Below are positions 20,477 through 28,595 of a stretch of DNA of 64,000 bases, one piece after another. The position numbers and the translations under genes are program-made. Origin of the DNA: Bordetella genomosp. 1. Lineage in GTDB: Bacteria; Pseudomonadota; Gammaproteobacteria; Burkholderiales; Burkholderiaceae_B. The DNA is taken from contig NZ_NEVL01000003.1 of the NCBI RefSeq assembly GCF_002261335.1, positions 1,116,001 through 1,180,000 of the forward strand, in the 5' to 3' direction. Position 1 is the stretch's first letter. The number at the start of each line of letters is the position of its first letter. The notes beneath the pieces are model-generated. The model ran no database searches and was not told where the DNA came from. It saw only the letters and a list, made by a program, of their open reading frames with translations.

Positions 20477-21457
20477 TTATTGGGCCTTGATGCCTGCGCG
20501 TCTGGCGATCTGGGCGTAGCGAGGGGTTTCTTCGGCGATAACGTGGGCGACGGCGGCGCCGTCCAGGGGGGTGGCTTCGAAGCCTGTGGCTTGCATCTGG
20601 GTGCGGGTGTCGGGGTCGTTCAGCGCGGCGGTGAGGGCGCGGTTGAGTCGGGTGACGACGTCGGCGGGCGTCGCGCGCGGGGCGAAGATGCCGATCCAGG
20701 TGTCCATCGATACGTCGGGATAGTCAGCTTCGGCCATGGTCGGCACGTCGGGCAGGAAGGACGAACGCGTGGGCGTGGTCACGGCCAGCGGCTTGACCTT
20801 GCCCGACTTGATCTGCGGCAGGGCCGCGACCACGGTGTCGAACAGGATCGGAATCTGGCCGCCGATCAGGTCGGTCATGGCCGGCGAGCTGCCCTTGTAC
20901 GGGATGTGCGTCATGCGGGTGCCGGCCGCCTGCTGGAACATCTCGCCGGCAAAGTGCGACACGGTGCCGATGCCGAACGAGCCGTACGAAAACTTGTCGC
21001 CGGTTTTGTTTGCGGCCGCAACCAGTCCCTGCACGTCCGAATACGGTTGGCTCGGGTTGGCCACCAGGATCAGCGCCGCGCGCCCCACCATGCCGACCGG
21101 CTGGAAATCCTTGGCCGGGTCGTAGGGCAACTTGTCGTACACGGCCGGATTCACCGTGAAGGTGGTGCCCGAGCTGATCAGCAGCGTGTAGCCATCGGCA
21201 TGGGCCCGCGCCACGTACTGCGCGCCCAGGATGGTGCCCGCGCCCGCGCGATTCTCCACGATCACGGTCTGCCCCAACTCCTGGCCGAGGCGCTTGGCCA
21301 GGATGCGGCTCAACACGTCGCCCGCGCCGCCGGGCGGGTATGGCACCACCAGCTGGATCGGCCGGTCGGGATAGCCCGCCGCCTGCACGCCGGCGGCCGC
21401 CAGCGCCATGCCGAGCGCGGCGCCGGCCGCGAGAAACTTCCTGCGATGCTTGAACAT
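20477..21457 (-). CDS. Bug/TctC family periplasmic substrate-binding protein 3
   Basis: A 326-residue solute receptor with a leader MFKHRRKFLAAGAALGMALA ending near VQA-AGYPDRP; the HRRKFL stretch could make it a Tat or Sec substrate. Mature motifs are IQLVVPYPPGGAGDVLSR, ENRAGAGTILGAQYVAR and HIPYKGSSPAMTDLIGGQ. AAGGGG lies 8 bp before the chosen ATG (21457), which is why the longer frame is rejected. It follows the FAD oxidoreductase gene by 42 bp on the same strand, so the two may form an uptake-oxidation pair. Confidence 0.92.
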   Translation of the reverse strand: MFKHRRKFLAAGAALGMALAAAGVQAAGYPDRPIQLVVPYPPGGAGDVLSRILAKRLGQELGQTVIVENRAGAGTILGAQYVARAHADGYTLLISSGTTFTVNPAVYDKLPYDPAKDFQPVGMVGRAALILVANPSQPYSDVQGLVAAANKTGDKFSYGSFGIGTVSHFAGEMFQQAAGTRMTHIPYKGSSPAMTDLIGGQIPILFDTVVAALPQIKSGKVKPLAVTTPTRSSFLPDVPTMAEADYPDVSMDTWIGIFAPRATPADVVTRLNRALTAALNDPDTRTQMQATGFEATPLDGAAVAHVIAEETPRYAQIARRAGIKAQ

Positions 21458-21499
21458 GGTTGTCCCCTTGTCGTTCATGGATGCGGCAGAAAAACGCAT

Positions 21500-22642
21500 T
21501 CAGTCGGCGCGCAGCCGCGCCGGCGCAAGCGCGCCCGGGTCCACGCCCTCGCGCGCCAGCGCCGGAGGCAACGCCTCGCCCAGCAGCAGCGACGCCGCCA
21601 GCGCCGACACGCCGGCGGCCGACTGGATGCCGTAGCCCCCCTGGGCCGCCAGCCAGAAGAATCCCGGCTGCGCGTCGTCGAAGCCGATCACCAGGTCGCC
21701 ATCGGCCACGAACGAACGCAGCCCGGCCCAGACGTGCGAGGGACGCCGGATGGTGAGCGTGGTGGCCGTCTCGATGTGATAGATGCCGGTGGCCACGTCG
21801 AGCTCTTCGGCCACCACGTCGTGCGGCGCGACCGGGTCGGCGTTGGCCGGCGATCCGAGCAACTGGCCCGCGTCGGGCTTGAAATAGAAACTCTCGTCGA
21901 TGCCGACCACCGCGGGCCAGGCCGCGATGTCGGCGCCGTCGGGGGCCGGGAAGGTGAACGCGCTGCGGCGGCACGGCTGCAGGCCCACCGGCCGCGCGCC
22001 GCACAGGGTCGCGACTTCGTCGGCCCAGGCGCCCGCCGCGTCGACCAGCACGGCAGCGCGCAGGAACGTGCCGTCCGCGAGCGTGATCGCCCACGCCTCG
22101 CCCCGCCAGGCGGCCGCGGCCAGCGCGGCATTGCAGCGCAGCTCGGCACCCGCGCGGCGCGCGCCGGCCAGGAAGCCCTGGTGCAAGGCATGCACGTCAA
22201 GGTCCTGCGCCTCGGCCTCGTACATGGCGCCGGCCGCCACGGCCTCGTCGCGCAGGCACGGCACCATGGCATGGGCCTCGGCGGGCGTCAGGCGTTGCAC
22301 GTTGCCGGCCAGTCGGCTCGCCGCGGCGAAGGCGGCGTCGAGCTCGTCGCGCTGCGCCTCGCTGGCGATGTAGAGACAGCCGCGCGGATGCAGCAGCGCG
22401 GCATCGGTGAACCCCTGCGGCGGCTGCCGATAGAAGTCGCGGCTGGCCCGCGTGAGCGCCTGGATCTGCGGCGTGCCGTAGGTTTCCATGAACATCGCCG
22501 CGGAACGGCCCGTGGCGTGATAGCCCGGCTGGCTCTCGCGCTCCAGCATCAACACCCGCCGGCGGCCGGCGAGGCGGTAGGCCAGCGACGCCCCCGCAAT
22601 GCCCGCGCCCACGATCACCACATCGAATTCCTGCGTATCCAT
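21500..22642 (-). CDS. FAD-dependent amino-acid/amine oxidoreductase (DAO family)
   Basis: A 380-residue flavoenzyme of the D-amino-acid/glycine oxidase family. The N-terminal dinucleotide-binding motif VVIVGAGIAGASLAYRL is followed by ERESQPGYHATGRSAAMF, which fits the FAD pyrophosphate region, and the C-terminal FAD loop contains GGYGIQSAAGVS. Likely substrates are D-amino acids, sarcosine-like amines or hydroxy acids. The gene is divergent from the XRE-cupin regulator, with a palindromic operator candidate between them, and is followed by a Bug receptor. Confidence 0.88.
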   Translation of the reverse strand: MDTQEFDVVIVGAGIAGASLAYRLAGRRRVLMLERESQPGYHATGRSAAMFMETYGTPQIQALTRASRDFYRQPPQGFTDAALLHPRGCLYIASEAQRDELDAAFAAASRLAGNVQRLTPAEAHAMVPCLRDEAVAAGAMYEAEAQDLDVHALHQGFLAGARRAGAELRCNAALAAAAWRGEAWAITLADGTFLRAAVLVDAAGAWADEVATLCGARPVGLQPCRRSAFTFPAPDGADIAAWPAVVGIDESFYFKPDAGQLLGSPANADPVAPHDVVAEELDVATGIYHIETATTLTIRRPSHVWAGLRSFVADGDLVIGFDDAQPGFFWLAAQGGYGIQSAAGVSALAASLLLGEALPPALAREGVDPGALAPARLRAD

Positions 22643-22663
22643 AAGCCCGCATCCTGCCCTTAA

Positions 22664-22686
22664 AATTCTCGGATATGAGAATTCTC
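22664..22686. promoter_or_regulatory. Overlapping palindromes in divergent promoter
   Basis: AATTCTC (22664-22670) and GAGAATT (22677-22683) form a perfect 7-bp inverted repeat with a 6-bp spacer, and GAGAATTCTC (22677-22686) is itself a palindrome. The site lies 22 bp upstream of the FAD oxidase start and about 110 bp upstream of the XRE regulator start, so it is a good candidate operator for control of both. Confidence 0.6.
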
Positions 22687-22794
22687 AAATATGACAAATC
22701 CGCCGTCAACGGTCACAATGGCCAAACCGGCCGGCCAACGCCGGTTTTAAGGGAAAATCCCGAGACTTTGTCCCCGCCAGGCACGCCCTCCCCC

Positions 22795-23496
22795 ATGCCC
22801 GCCGCCCCCGCCGCCCCGCCCGCCGCCGATATCCTGGCCGACCGCAAGAGCCTGGGAATGCGACTGCGCGCGCTGCGCAAGGCCGGCGCGCTGACGTTGC
22901 GCGAGCTGTCCGACCGCACCGGCGTGGCGCTCTCGACCCTCTCCAAGATGGAGTTGGGCCAGGTGTCGATCAGCTACGAGAAGTTCGCCGCGGTGGCCCG
23001 CGCGCTCGAGGTGGACATCGGCCAATTGTTCGGCCCGGCGCCGCGCGGCGCCGGCACGCCCGGCCCGCTGCGCAGCACCCTGGCCGATGCACCCGGCTAT
23101 CACACAGGCCCCTACGACTACAAACTGCTGGCCGCGCAATATCCGGCGCGCAGCATGACGCCGATGTATGGCCGCATCCTCGCGCGCGACGCCGCCGAGT
23201 TCGACGGCTTCGTGCGCCATGCGGGCCAGGAGTTCCTGATGGTGTTGGCGGGCGAGGTCGAGATCCGCTACGAGACCGGCGAATCGCTGATCCTGGCGCG
23301 CAACGAAACCGCTTACTTCGACAGCGGCGTGGGCCACCTGTATCTCTCGCGCAGCGCGGCGCCCGCCGAGGTGCTGGTGGTGATGAGCGATGCCGGCGCA
23401 GCCGAGCATCGACTCGGCGGCGACGGCGCCGGCCTGCAGGCCGCGCTGGACCGCGCCCAGCCTGCCCGACGGCCCGCCTCCCGGCGCGGCCGCTGA
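22795..23496 (+). CDS. XRE family transcriptional regulator with C-terminal cupin
   Basis: A 233-residue regulator. After a Pro/Ala-rich N-terminus, the helix-turn-helix (about residues 20-75) reads LRALRKAGALTLRELSDRTGVALSTLSKMELGQ. A single-domain cupin fills about 140-215, with EFLMVLAGEVEIRYETGESLILARNETAYFDSGVGH. The ATG at 22795 is chosen because an earlier in-frame ATG (22675) lies inside the palindromic operator. Such proteins usually repress or activate a neighbouring catabolic gene in response to its substrate; here the divergent FAD oxidase is the obvious target. Confidence 0.87.
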   Translation: MPAAPAAPPAADILADRKSLGMRLRALRKAGALTLRELSDRTGVALSTLSKMELGQVSISYEKFAAVARALEVDIGQLFGPAPRGAGTPGPLRSTLADAPGYHTGPYDYKLLAAQYPARSMTPMYGRILARDAAEFDGFVRHAGQEFLMVLAGEVEIRYETGESLILARNETAYFDSGVGHLYLSRSAAPAEVLVVMSDAGAAEHRLGGDGAGLQAALDRAQPARRPASRRGR

Positions 23497-23518
23497 CCAG
23501 AACACGCGCGGCGCGCGA

Positions 23519-23881
23519 TCAGAAGCGCGTGATGAAGTAGACCTTCTTCACGCGCTCGTCCACTTCCCAGTGGCCGGTGTAACCCTCGGGCATGACGAAC
23601 GAGGTGCCCGGCGTGAGCGCGTGCACGGTGCCGTCCGGATCGACCAGTCGCGCCGACCCTTCCAGGATGTGGCCGAACTCCACGTAGCCCGTGGTGTTGG
23701 ACCGGAACGAGCCCGCAGAACTTTCCCAGATCCCCGATTCCACCTTGCCCTCACGCGCCGCGAACGCGGTCTGCGAAAGAAACGCGGCATCGCCCGTCAA
23801 CGGACGGCGCGGCTTGCCCGCTTCGGGGTGGCTCATGGCCGGGTCGATGAGAACGGCTTTGATGGAATCGTCTGCGCTCAT
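23519..23881 (-). CDS. Small cupin-domain protein (DUF861-like)
   Basis: A 120-residue single-domain cupin. The barrel segment contains YVEFGHILEGSARLVDPDG, TPGTSFVMPEGYTGHWEV and a final KKVYFI strand, resembling (S)-ureidoglycine aminohydrolase/EutQ-like small cupins. It may bind a metal or small ligand; enzyme activity is uncertain. The start at 23881 (MSADDSIK) is chosen because upstream residues are arginine/leucine-rich shadow coding. It is convergent with the XRE-cupin regulator, 22 bp away. Confidence 0.82.
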   Translation of the reverse strand: MSADDSIKAVLIDPAMSHPEAGKPRRPLTGDAAFLSQTAFAAREGKVESGIWESSAGSFRSNTTGYVEFGHILEGSARLVDPDGTVHALTPGTSFVMPEGYTGHWEVDERVKKVYFITRF

Positions 23882-23967
23882 GGCGTGGCTGCGTGCAAGT
23901 GGCGGAAGGCGCAAGTGTAGCCATTGCATTGCCTGCCGACGCAGGCCTGGCTTTTCCGCTATTAATG

Positions 23968-23983
23968 CTATGTTATAACATTG
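23968..23983 (+). promoter_or_regulatory. Zur-box-like palindrome upstream of L36
   Basis: The 12-bp perfect palindrome ATGTTATAACAT (23970-23981), extended by matching GC flanks after one mismatch, resembles proteobacterial Zur boxes, whose core is GTTATAAC. It lies 123 bp before the zinc-independent L36 gene, a classical Zur target. It stands out in an otherwise GC-rich region. Confidence 0.65.
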
Positions 23984-24104
23984 CGATTATTCTGGCCGAT
24001 TGCTGGCGCCGCAGAGGGCGTGGGGGCCCGCACCTGTCTGGCCCAACCCGTCGCGCCGAGCCCATGCCGCGAACCTGTTGATCCCACTGACTCAAGGAGT
24101 CCCC

Positions 24105-24251
24105 ATGAAGGTCCTCTCTTCCCTGAAAGACGCCAAGACGCGCCACCGCGACTGCCAGGTCGTGCGCCGTCGCGGCCGCATCTACGTGATCTGCAAATCG
24201 AATCCGCGCTTCAAGGCGCGTCAGGGCAACGCCAGGAATCGCAACGCATGA
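24105..24251 (+). CDS. rpmJ: 50S ribosomal protein L36, zinc-independent (YkgO-type) paralogue
   Basis: A 48-residue ribosomal protein beginning [14 protein letters not shown] and continuing [26 protein letters not shown], which matches the YkgO/RpmJ2 form rather than the zinc-ribbon form. Two of the four zinc ligands of the canonical L36 are missing (one N-terminal Cys and the C-terminal His). AAGGAG precedes the ATG. These C-minus paralogues replace zinc-binding L36 under zinc starvation and are normally repressed by Zur; a Zur-box-like palindrome is present upstream. Confidence 0.95.
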   Translation: MKVLSSLKDAKTRHRDCQVVRRRGRIYVICKSNPRFKARQGNARNRNA

Positions 24252-24273
24252 GCCCGCACGCCACGGCCGCCGA

Positions 24274-25158
24274 TCAGCGCGCCGTGGCGAAGCCGCCTTC
24301 GAAGCGCTGGATCTCCTGGCTTGCGCCCAGATAGACCTGCACCGCGGGCCGCCCGGCGCGCGGCACATGGCGGCCGGGCACGATCGTGAGCCGGCCGTCG
24401 CCGCCGGCCGGGGCCTGGCGTGCCGACGTCGATTGCGCCGACGTCGATTGCGCCGACGTTGATTGCGCCTGCGCTGACGGCGCGGGCGGTGCGGCGGCCG
24501 CGGCCAGCGGCTGGCCCAGCGTGCCCATCACCCGCGTCACGTAGGTCTGCGTCTCGTCGAACGGCGGGATACGGTTGCCGTAGCGCTTCACCGCGCCCTC
24601 CCCCGCGTTGTACGCCGCCACGGCCAGTGCCGTGTCGCCATCGAACAGATTGAGCAGGTCGCGCAGATAGCGCGTGCCGGCGTCGACGTTGACGTGCAAC
24701 TGCTGCAGGTTGGCGCGCAGCGCCTCGCCATCGGCGCCCGGAACGCCATAACGCCGGCCGGTGTCCGGCATGATCTGCATCAGGCCGATCGCGCCCTTGG
24801 GCGAGATCGCTGCCGTGTTGAAACCCGACTCCGCCCCCGCCACCGCATAGAGCAAGGCGTAGTCCACGCCGTGGCGTGCCGCCGCGGCGCGCAGGGCCTG
24901 CTCGACCTCGACGGCGGGCTCGCGCAGGCGCCCCGCGGCTGCCACCGGCGAGCGCAGGTCCTTGAACAGCAGGCGATAGCTGGCGTCGACGGCGCGCGGG
25001 GCGAAGCGCGCCACGCCCTCGGCGTCGTATGACACATACACATCGGCCGCGCGGGCCATGCCGGCCGCGGCGCCCAGGCACAGCACGGATACGGCCAGCG
25101 CCGCGGCCTGGCCACGGCGGCCGCGCGCCCGTCCGAGGCGCAGTGACAACATCAACAT
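24274..25158 (-). CDS. Lytic transglycosylase (SLT domain)
   Basis: A 294-residue secreted murein hydrolase. A hydrophobic leader (AALAVSVLCLGAAAGMARA) precedes a short region and then the SLT domain: catalytic glutamate in AVAGAESGFNTAAISPKGAIGLMQIMP, then GTRYLRDLLNLF and AVAAYNAGEGAVKRYG. A Ser/Thr/Gln/Ala linker with three AQSTS repeats leads to a C-terminal tail. The start at 25158 has GGAAGC 7 bp upstream. It is divergent from the two-component/Tad block; a dedicated transglycosylase could open peptidoglycan for pilus assembly, but this is inferred from position. Confidence 0.88.
   Translation of the reverse strand: MLMLSLRLGRARGRRGQAAALAVSVLCLGAAAGMARAADVYVSYDAEGVARFAPRAVDASYRLLFKDLRSPVAAAGRLREPAVEVEQALRAAAARHGVDYALLYAVAGAESGFNTAAISPKGAIGLMQIMPDTGRRYGVPGADGEALRANLQQLHVNVDAGTRYLRDLLNLFDGDTALAVAAYNAGEGAVKRYGNRIPPFDETQTYVTRVMGTLGQPLAAAAAPPAPSAQAQSTSAQSTSAQSTSARQAPAGGDGRLTIVPGRHVPRAGRPAVQVYLGASQEIQRFEGGFATAR
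24422..24466. repeat. 15-bp tandem repeat inside the transglycosylase gene
   Basis: Three head-to-tail copies of GCCGACGTCGATTGC (24422-24436, 24437-24451, 24452-24466, the last with one change) encode AQSTS repeats in the linker after the SLT domain. Being in frame, copy-number change would only lengthen or shorten the linker. Confidence 0.9.
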
Positions 25159-25231
25159 GGAGCTTCCAAAGGGGCGGCGCACGGGTGAAACACGGGGTTT
25201 CGGGCCGCTCGGATACATGTTGCCATTGTAT

Positions 25232-25250
25232 AGTAATGAAAACTATTTCT
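25232..25250. promoter_or_regulatory. Weak Fur-box-like element
   Basis: AGTAATGAAAACTATTTCT matches the classical 19-bp Fur consensus at about 11 positions and shares TAATGAAAAC with the element before the heme oxygenase gene. It lies between the divergent transglycosylase and response-regulator genes. Alone it is marginal. Confidence 0.35.
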
Positions 25251-25263
25251 ATTTAGAGTATCA

Positions 25264-25283
25264 TTAAGTTTGCTTAAGTTTGC
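25264..25283 (+). promoter_or_regulatory. Direct repeat TTAAGTTTGC x2, response-regulator box
   Basis: A perfect tandem duplication of TTAAGTTTGC gives TTAAG-N5-TTAAG spacing, the arrangement bound by OmpR/PmrA-type winged-helix regulators. It sits in the 258-bp AT-rich divergent region between the transglycosylase (start 25158) and the response regulator (start 25417). A near-identical box precedes the heme oxygenase gene at 56435. Autoregulation by the adjacent regulator is inferred. Confidence 0.6.
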
Positions 25284-25416
25284 CGAACAACATGAAACCG
25301 CGGATTAGGATGATGCAGAAAGCGCTGGCCCCAATCCGATCGTCTGACGGCACGGGACGCAGTCCGGGTCTATGCCCGTCCTGTCAGGCAACGCTACAGT
25401 TCGGCGAGGAAATAGC

Positions 25417-26085
25417 ATGCGAATTCTGCTGGTCGAAGACGACAGCAAGGTCAGTTACTGGCTGACCCACAAGTTCCAATCGAGCGGGCACCATTGCTCG
25501 CCGGTGGACTGCGGCGAGGATGCGCTGAGCCTGCTCAACAGCGAGGCCTTCGACATCATCGTGCTGGATCGCATGCTGCCCGGCATCGACGGCCTGGAGG
25601 TGCTGCGCCGGCTCAGCGGCCGCCCCCACCCGCCCATCATCATCCTGTCCGCGGTCGACCAGGCCTCGCAGCGCGTCGAAGGCCTGCGCGCCGGCGCCCA
25701 GGACTATCTCGGCAAGCCCTTCGACTTCCACGAGCTGCTGGTGCGCATGGAGCTGCTGATCCGCCGCAGCGACGACGCCCAGCATGGCGGCACCCAGCTC
25801 TGCGTGGATGACCTGCAGATCGACCTGGTGCGGCGCAAGGTCACGCGCTCGGGCCGGCCCATCACGCTCACCGACAAGGAATTCCTGCTGCTCAGCACGC
25901 TGGCCGAGCACGCCGGCCAGACGGTGCCGCGCGACATGCTGCTCGAAAAGGTGTGGGGCCTGCAGTTCGACCCGCGCACCAATCTGATCGACGTGCACGT
26001 CTCCAAGCTGCGTTCCAAGATCGACAAAGACTTCACCCGGCCGCTGTTGAAGACCGTACGGGCAGCGGGCTACGTATTGGGTTGA
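25417..26085 (+). CDS. OmpR-family response regulator
   Basis: A 222-residue two-component regulator. The receiver domain (1-118) starts MRILLVEDD, has the phospho-acceptor Asp51 in IIVLDRMLPGIDG and the conserved Lys in YLGKPFDFHELL. The C-terminal winged helix (about 128-220) shows LTDKEFLLLSTLAEHAG, RDMLLEKVWG and IDVHVSKLRSKID. AGGA precedes the ATG. The kinase gene begins 10 bp later, and the Tad pilus operon follows, so pilus and exporter genes are likely targets. Confidence 0.92.
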   Translation: MRILLVEDDSKVSYWLTHKFQSSGHHCSPVDCGEDALSLLNSEAFDIIVLDRMLPGIDGLEVLRRLSGRPHPPIIILSAVDQASQRVEGLRAGAQDYLGKPFDFHELLVRMELLIRRSDDAQHGGTQLCVDDLQIDLVRRKVTRSGRPITLTDKEFLLLSTLAEHAGQTVPRDMLLEKVWGLQFDPRTNLIDVHVSKLRSKIDKDFTRPLLKTVRAAGYVLG

Positions 26086-26095
26086 AGGCCGGATC

Positions 26096-27637
26096 ATGAA
26101 TTTGAGCATTGCCACCGCCGGCCTGCGCCGGCGCTTGCCGCGCGCCGCCAGCGCCTGGGCGTCGTTCTGGCGCGGCGAGCGCGCACACAGCGCGGCCGCG
26201 CAGGCCGACAGCCCCGCCGCGCTCTACAACAGCCATTTCCGCCAGGCCTCGTGCGTGGCGTTCATCTTCCTGCTGGTCACGCTCACCTCGATCGGCTGGG
26301 GCCAGAATCTGCTCGAGCAGGTGATGATCCGCCACGTGAAGGACATGATCACGGCCGAAATCCGCGCCCGCCAGGCGCCCGGCGGCCGCGACGCCGTGCA
26401 GCAGCTGGCCCTGCAACTGGGGCACCTCGAAGTGACGACGCCGCGCCGCGAGCGCGCCGTGGCGGTCGAGGCCCCCGACGGCGCGCTGGTCTATGGGCTG
26501 GACGAACTGCTGTCGCCCGACCTGTGCCCCGCGCCGGGGCGCGCCTGCAACGGCTGGCTGCGCAGCGCGCGCAACGGGGTTGACGGCATGCGCGAGTGGC
26601 TGGGCTACGCCTATCCGCTGCCGCAGGGCGGCCGCTACATCGTGGCCTACGACATCCTGCCCATGCTCAACCGCATCTACCCCGTGCCGCTGGTGGTGGG
26701 GCTGAGCGTGTTCACCGCCCTGCTGCTGAGTCTCGGCGTGGGCATGTATTCCAGCTTCGACGCGACCAAGCGCATCAATCGCATCCGCCAGGCCATGGCA
26801 CGCTTCGCGCGTGGCGAGACCGAGACCCGCGTCACGCTGCTGGGCCGGCACGACGAATTCGACCAGCTCGGCAAGGACGTGAACGCCGCGCTCGAGCGCA
26901 TCGACTTCCTGATGGAGGAGGTGCGCAACGCCGCCAACCACATCGCCCACGAGCTGCGCACGCCGCTCACGCGGCTGCAGCAGCGGCTCTCCAACGTGGC
27001 CGACATGGCGCTGGGCAACGCCGCGCTGAGCGAGGAAGTGGAGCGGGCCGAGGAAGAGATCCGGCACATCCAGTACCTGTTCCGCACGGTGATGCGGATC
27101 AGCGAGATCGAGACCGGGCGCTGCCATCACGAGTGCGACCTGATCGACGCCCGCCGGCTGTTCGACGACATGCAGGACTACTACAGCGTGCTGGCCGACG
27201 AACGGCAGCTGCGCATCGAGACCCTCGCCGATCCAGCGCTGCGCCTGTCGGGCGATCGCGCGCTGCTGTTCCAGGCGCTCATCAATCTGCTCGACAACGC
27301 CATCAAGTACGCGCCCGCCGGCAGCACCATCACGCTGCTCGCGCGCCCTCACGCCGCGGGCGTGGAACTGGGCGTGGCCGACGAGGGCCCGGGGATCGAG
27401 ACCGACCAGCGCGGCCAGGCGGTGCAGCGCTTTCGCCGCCTCACGCGAGACCGCAGCATCACGGGCCATGGGTTGGGCCTGCCGCTGGTGCAGGCCGTGG
27501 CGGCGCTGCACGACGGCACGCTGGTGCTCACCGACAACGATCTCGCCGGCCCCGCGCAGCCGCGCGCACGCGGCCTGATGGCGGTGCTGCGCCTGCCGCA
27601 GCAAGCCGCGCACAGCACGCCGCCGACCTGTTCCTGA
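26096..27637 (+). CDS. Sensor histidine kinase
   Basis: A 513-residue membrane kinase partnered with the upstream regulator. Two transmembrane segments (about residues 53-72 and 199-221) bracket a periplasmic sensor of about 125 residues containing two cysteines in DLCPAPGRACNGW. HAMP and dimerisation regions follow, with the phospho-histidine H285 in HIAHELRTPLTRL, then the N-box LINLLDNAIKYAP, DEGPGIE and GHGLGLPLVQ. The periplasmic sensor is not one I recognise. It ends 127 bp before the Flp pilin gene. Confidence 0.92.
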   Translation: MNLSIATAGLRRRLPRAASAWASFWRGERAHSAAAQADSPAALYNSHFRQASCVAFIFLLVTLTSIGWGQNLLEQVMIRHVKDMITAEIRARQAPGGRDAVQQLALQLGHLEVTTPRRERAVAVEAPDGALVYGLDELLSPDLCPAPGRACNGWLRSARNGVDGMREWLGYAYPLPQGGRYIVAYDILPMLNRIYPVPLVVGLSVFTALLLSLGVGMYSSFDATKRINRIRQAMARFARGETETRVTLLGRHDEFDQLGKDVNAALERIDFLMEEVRNAANHIAHELRTPLTRLQQRLSNVADMALGNAALSEEVERAEEEIRHIQYLFRTVMRISEIETGRCHHECDLIDARRLFDDMQDYYSVLADERQLRIETLADPALRLSGDRALLFQALINLLDNAIKYAPAGSTITLLARPHAAGVELGVADEGPGIETDQRGQAVQRFRRLTRDRSITGHGLGLPLVQAVAALHDGTLVLTDNDLAGPAQPRARGLMAVLRLPQQAAHSTPPTCS

Positions 27638-27764
27638 ACAAACCTTAATGATCCAGCTGTTGCCCGAGTGTATGCAAATGAGTCCTAATACCGCCTGTGC
27701 GGATGCTGGCCCGTTTCGCTTGCGCCGCGCCATGCGCCGATCCTCCTTTTTTGCAGATAGCCAC

Positions 27765-27968
27765 ATGACTTCCCGAATCCGACAATTCCTTCGCGACGAA
27801 AGCGGCGTGACCGCCATTGAATACGGCATCCTCGCCGCCGCCATGGCTGCGGCCGTTGGCGTGATCTTCGGCTCCGACGGCGCCTTCATCACCGCCCTGC
27901 GCAACAAGTTCGACGCAATCGCTTCCGACATCACCGAAGCCGGCACCGACACCAAGACGGGCGGCTGA
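27765..27968 (+). CDS. flp: Flp family type IVb pilin
   Basis: A 67-residue major-pilin candidate. The short leader MTSRIRQFLRDESG ends at the prepilin-peptidase site G/VTAIEYG, with the conserved Glu at +5 of the mature protein, followed by the hydrophobic helix ILAAAMAAAVGVIFG. The ATG at 27765 is chosen over a much earlier in-frame ATG because it gives the usual Flp length. It is the first gene of a complete tad locus and is followed 11 bp later by the prepilin peptidase. Confidence 0.92.
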   Translation: MTSRIRQFLRDESGVTAIEYGILAAAMAAAVGVIFGSDGAFITALRNKFDAIASDITEAGTDTKTGG

Positions 27969-27979
27969 GCGAACGCGTC

Positions 27980-28513
27980 ATGGGCCTGTCTTTGCCCGCA
28001 CTCATCGTGCTGCCCGTCCTGGCCTGGCTGGCCGTCTCCGACCTGCTCTATCGCCGCATCAGCAATCGCTGGGTGCTGGCGCTGTTGCTGGCCTGGGCGG
28101 CCTACGCCGGCTGGACGCTGCTGCAGGGCGCTGACGCGGACGTGCGCGCCTCGATGCTGACCGGCGTGCTCGCCGCGGCGGGCGTGATGGTCATCGGCTT
28201 CTTCCTGTTCAGCATGGGCTGGATGGGCGCCGGCGACGTCAAGCTCATGGCGGTGCTCTCGCTCTGGCTGGGCGACCAGACCTTCGTGTTCCTGGTCGTG
28301 ACCTCGCTGGCGGGCGGCGTGCTCGCCCTCGTGCTGCCCTGGCTGCGCATGGTGGAACGCGGTCTCGGCCTCGGGCTGCTGCAGCTCAACACGCTGCTGC
28401 CGGCCCCCCTCTTCCCTGTGCCGCATGCGCTCCAGGCGCAGCCGGTGCAAGGCATTCCCTACGGGCTCGCGATCGCCTGCGGCGGCGCCTTCGCCCTCTG
28501 GAGCCACATCTAA
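27980..28513 (+). CDS. cpaA: Prepilin peptidase CpaA/TadV
   Basis: A 177-residue inner-membrane aspartyl protease that cleaves Flp prepilin and TadE/F-type pseudopilins. The two catalytic aspartates are visible in LAVSDLLYRRISNRW and in the GxGD motif GAGDVKLMAVLSLW. Several hydrophobic helices span the rest. It lacks the N-terminal methylase domain of PilD, as expected for TadV. Confidence 0.92.
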   Translation: MGLSLPALIVLPVLAWLAVSDLLYRRISNRWVLALLLAWAAYAGWTLLQGADADVRASMLTGVLAAAGVMVIGFFLFSMGWMGAGDVKLMAVLSLWLGDQTFVFLVVTSLAGGVLALVLPWLRMVERGLGLGLLQLNTLLPAPLFPVPHALQAQPVQGIPYGLAIACGGAFALWSHI

Positions 28514-28595
28514 GGTCTGACCCGTCACGCAGGTGGCCCGCGCGGGCCGGTCTTGCTCCAGTCGTAAATAAAAGTGCAAATCAATCCTATTTGAT

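Noticed and set aside
22675-22794. Longer start for the XRE-cupin regulator at ATG 22675
   Set aside because: This start lies inside the palindromic operator and leaves no room for a promoter; the residues added are not family-like.
27638-27764. Third TTAAG-type regulator box before the Flp pilin gene
   Set aside because: Only a single half-site (CTTAA at 27644) is present, without a partner at the 10-bp spacing.
28535-28548. GGCCCGCGCGGGCC palindrome before cpaB as an operator
   Set aside because: A GC-only palindrome is not distinctive in this composition and no second copy supports it.
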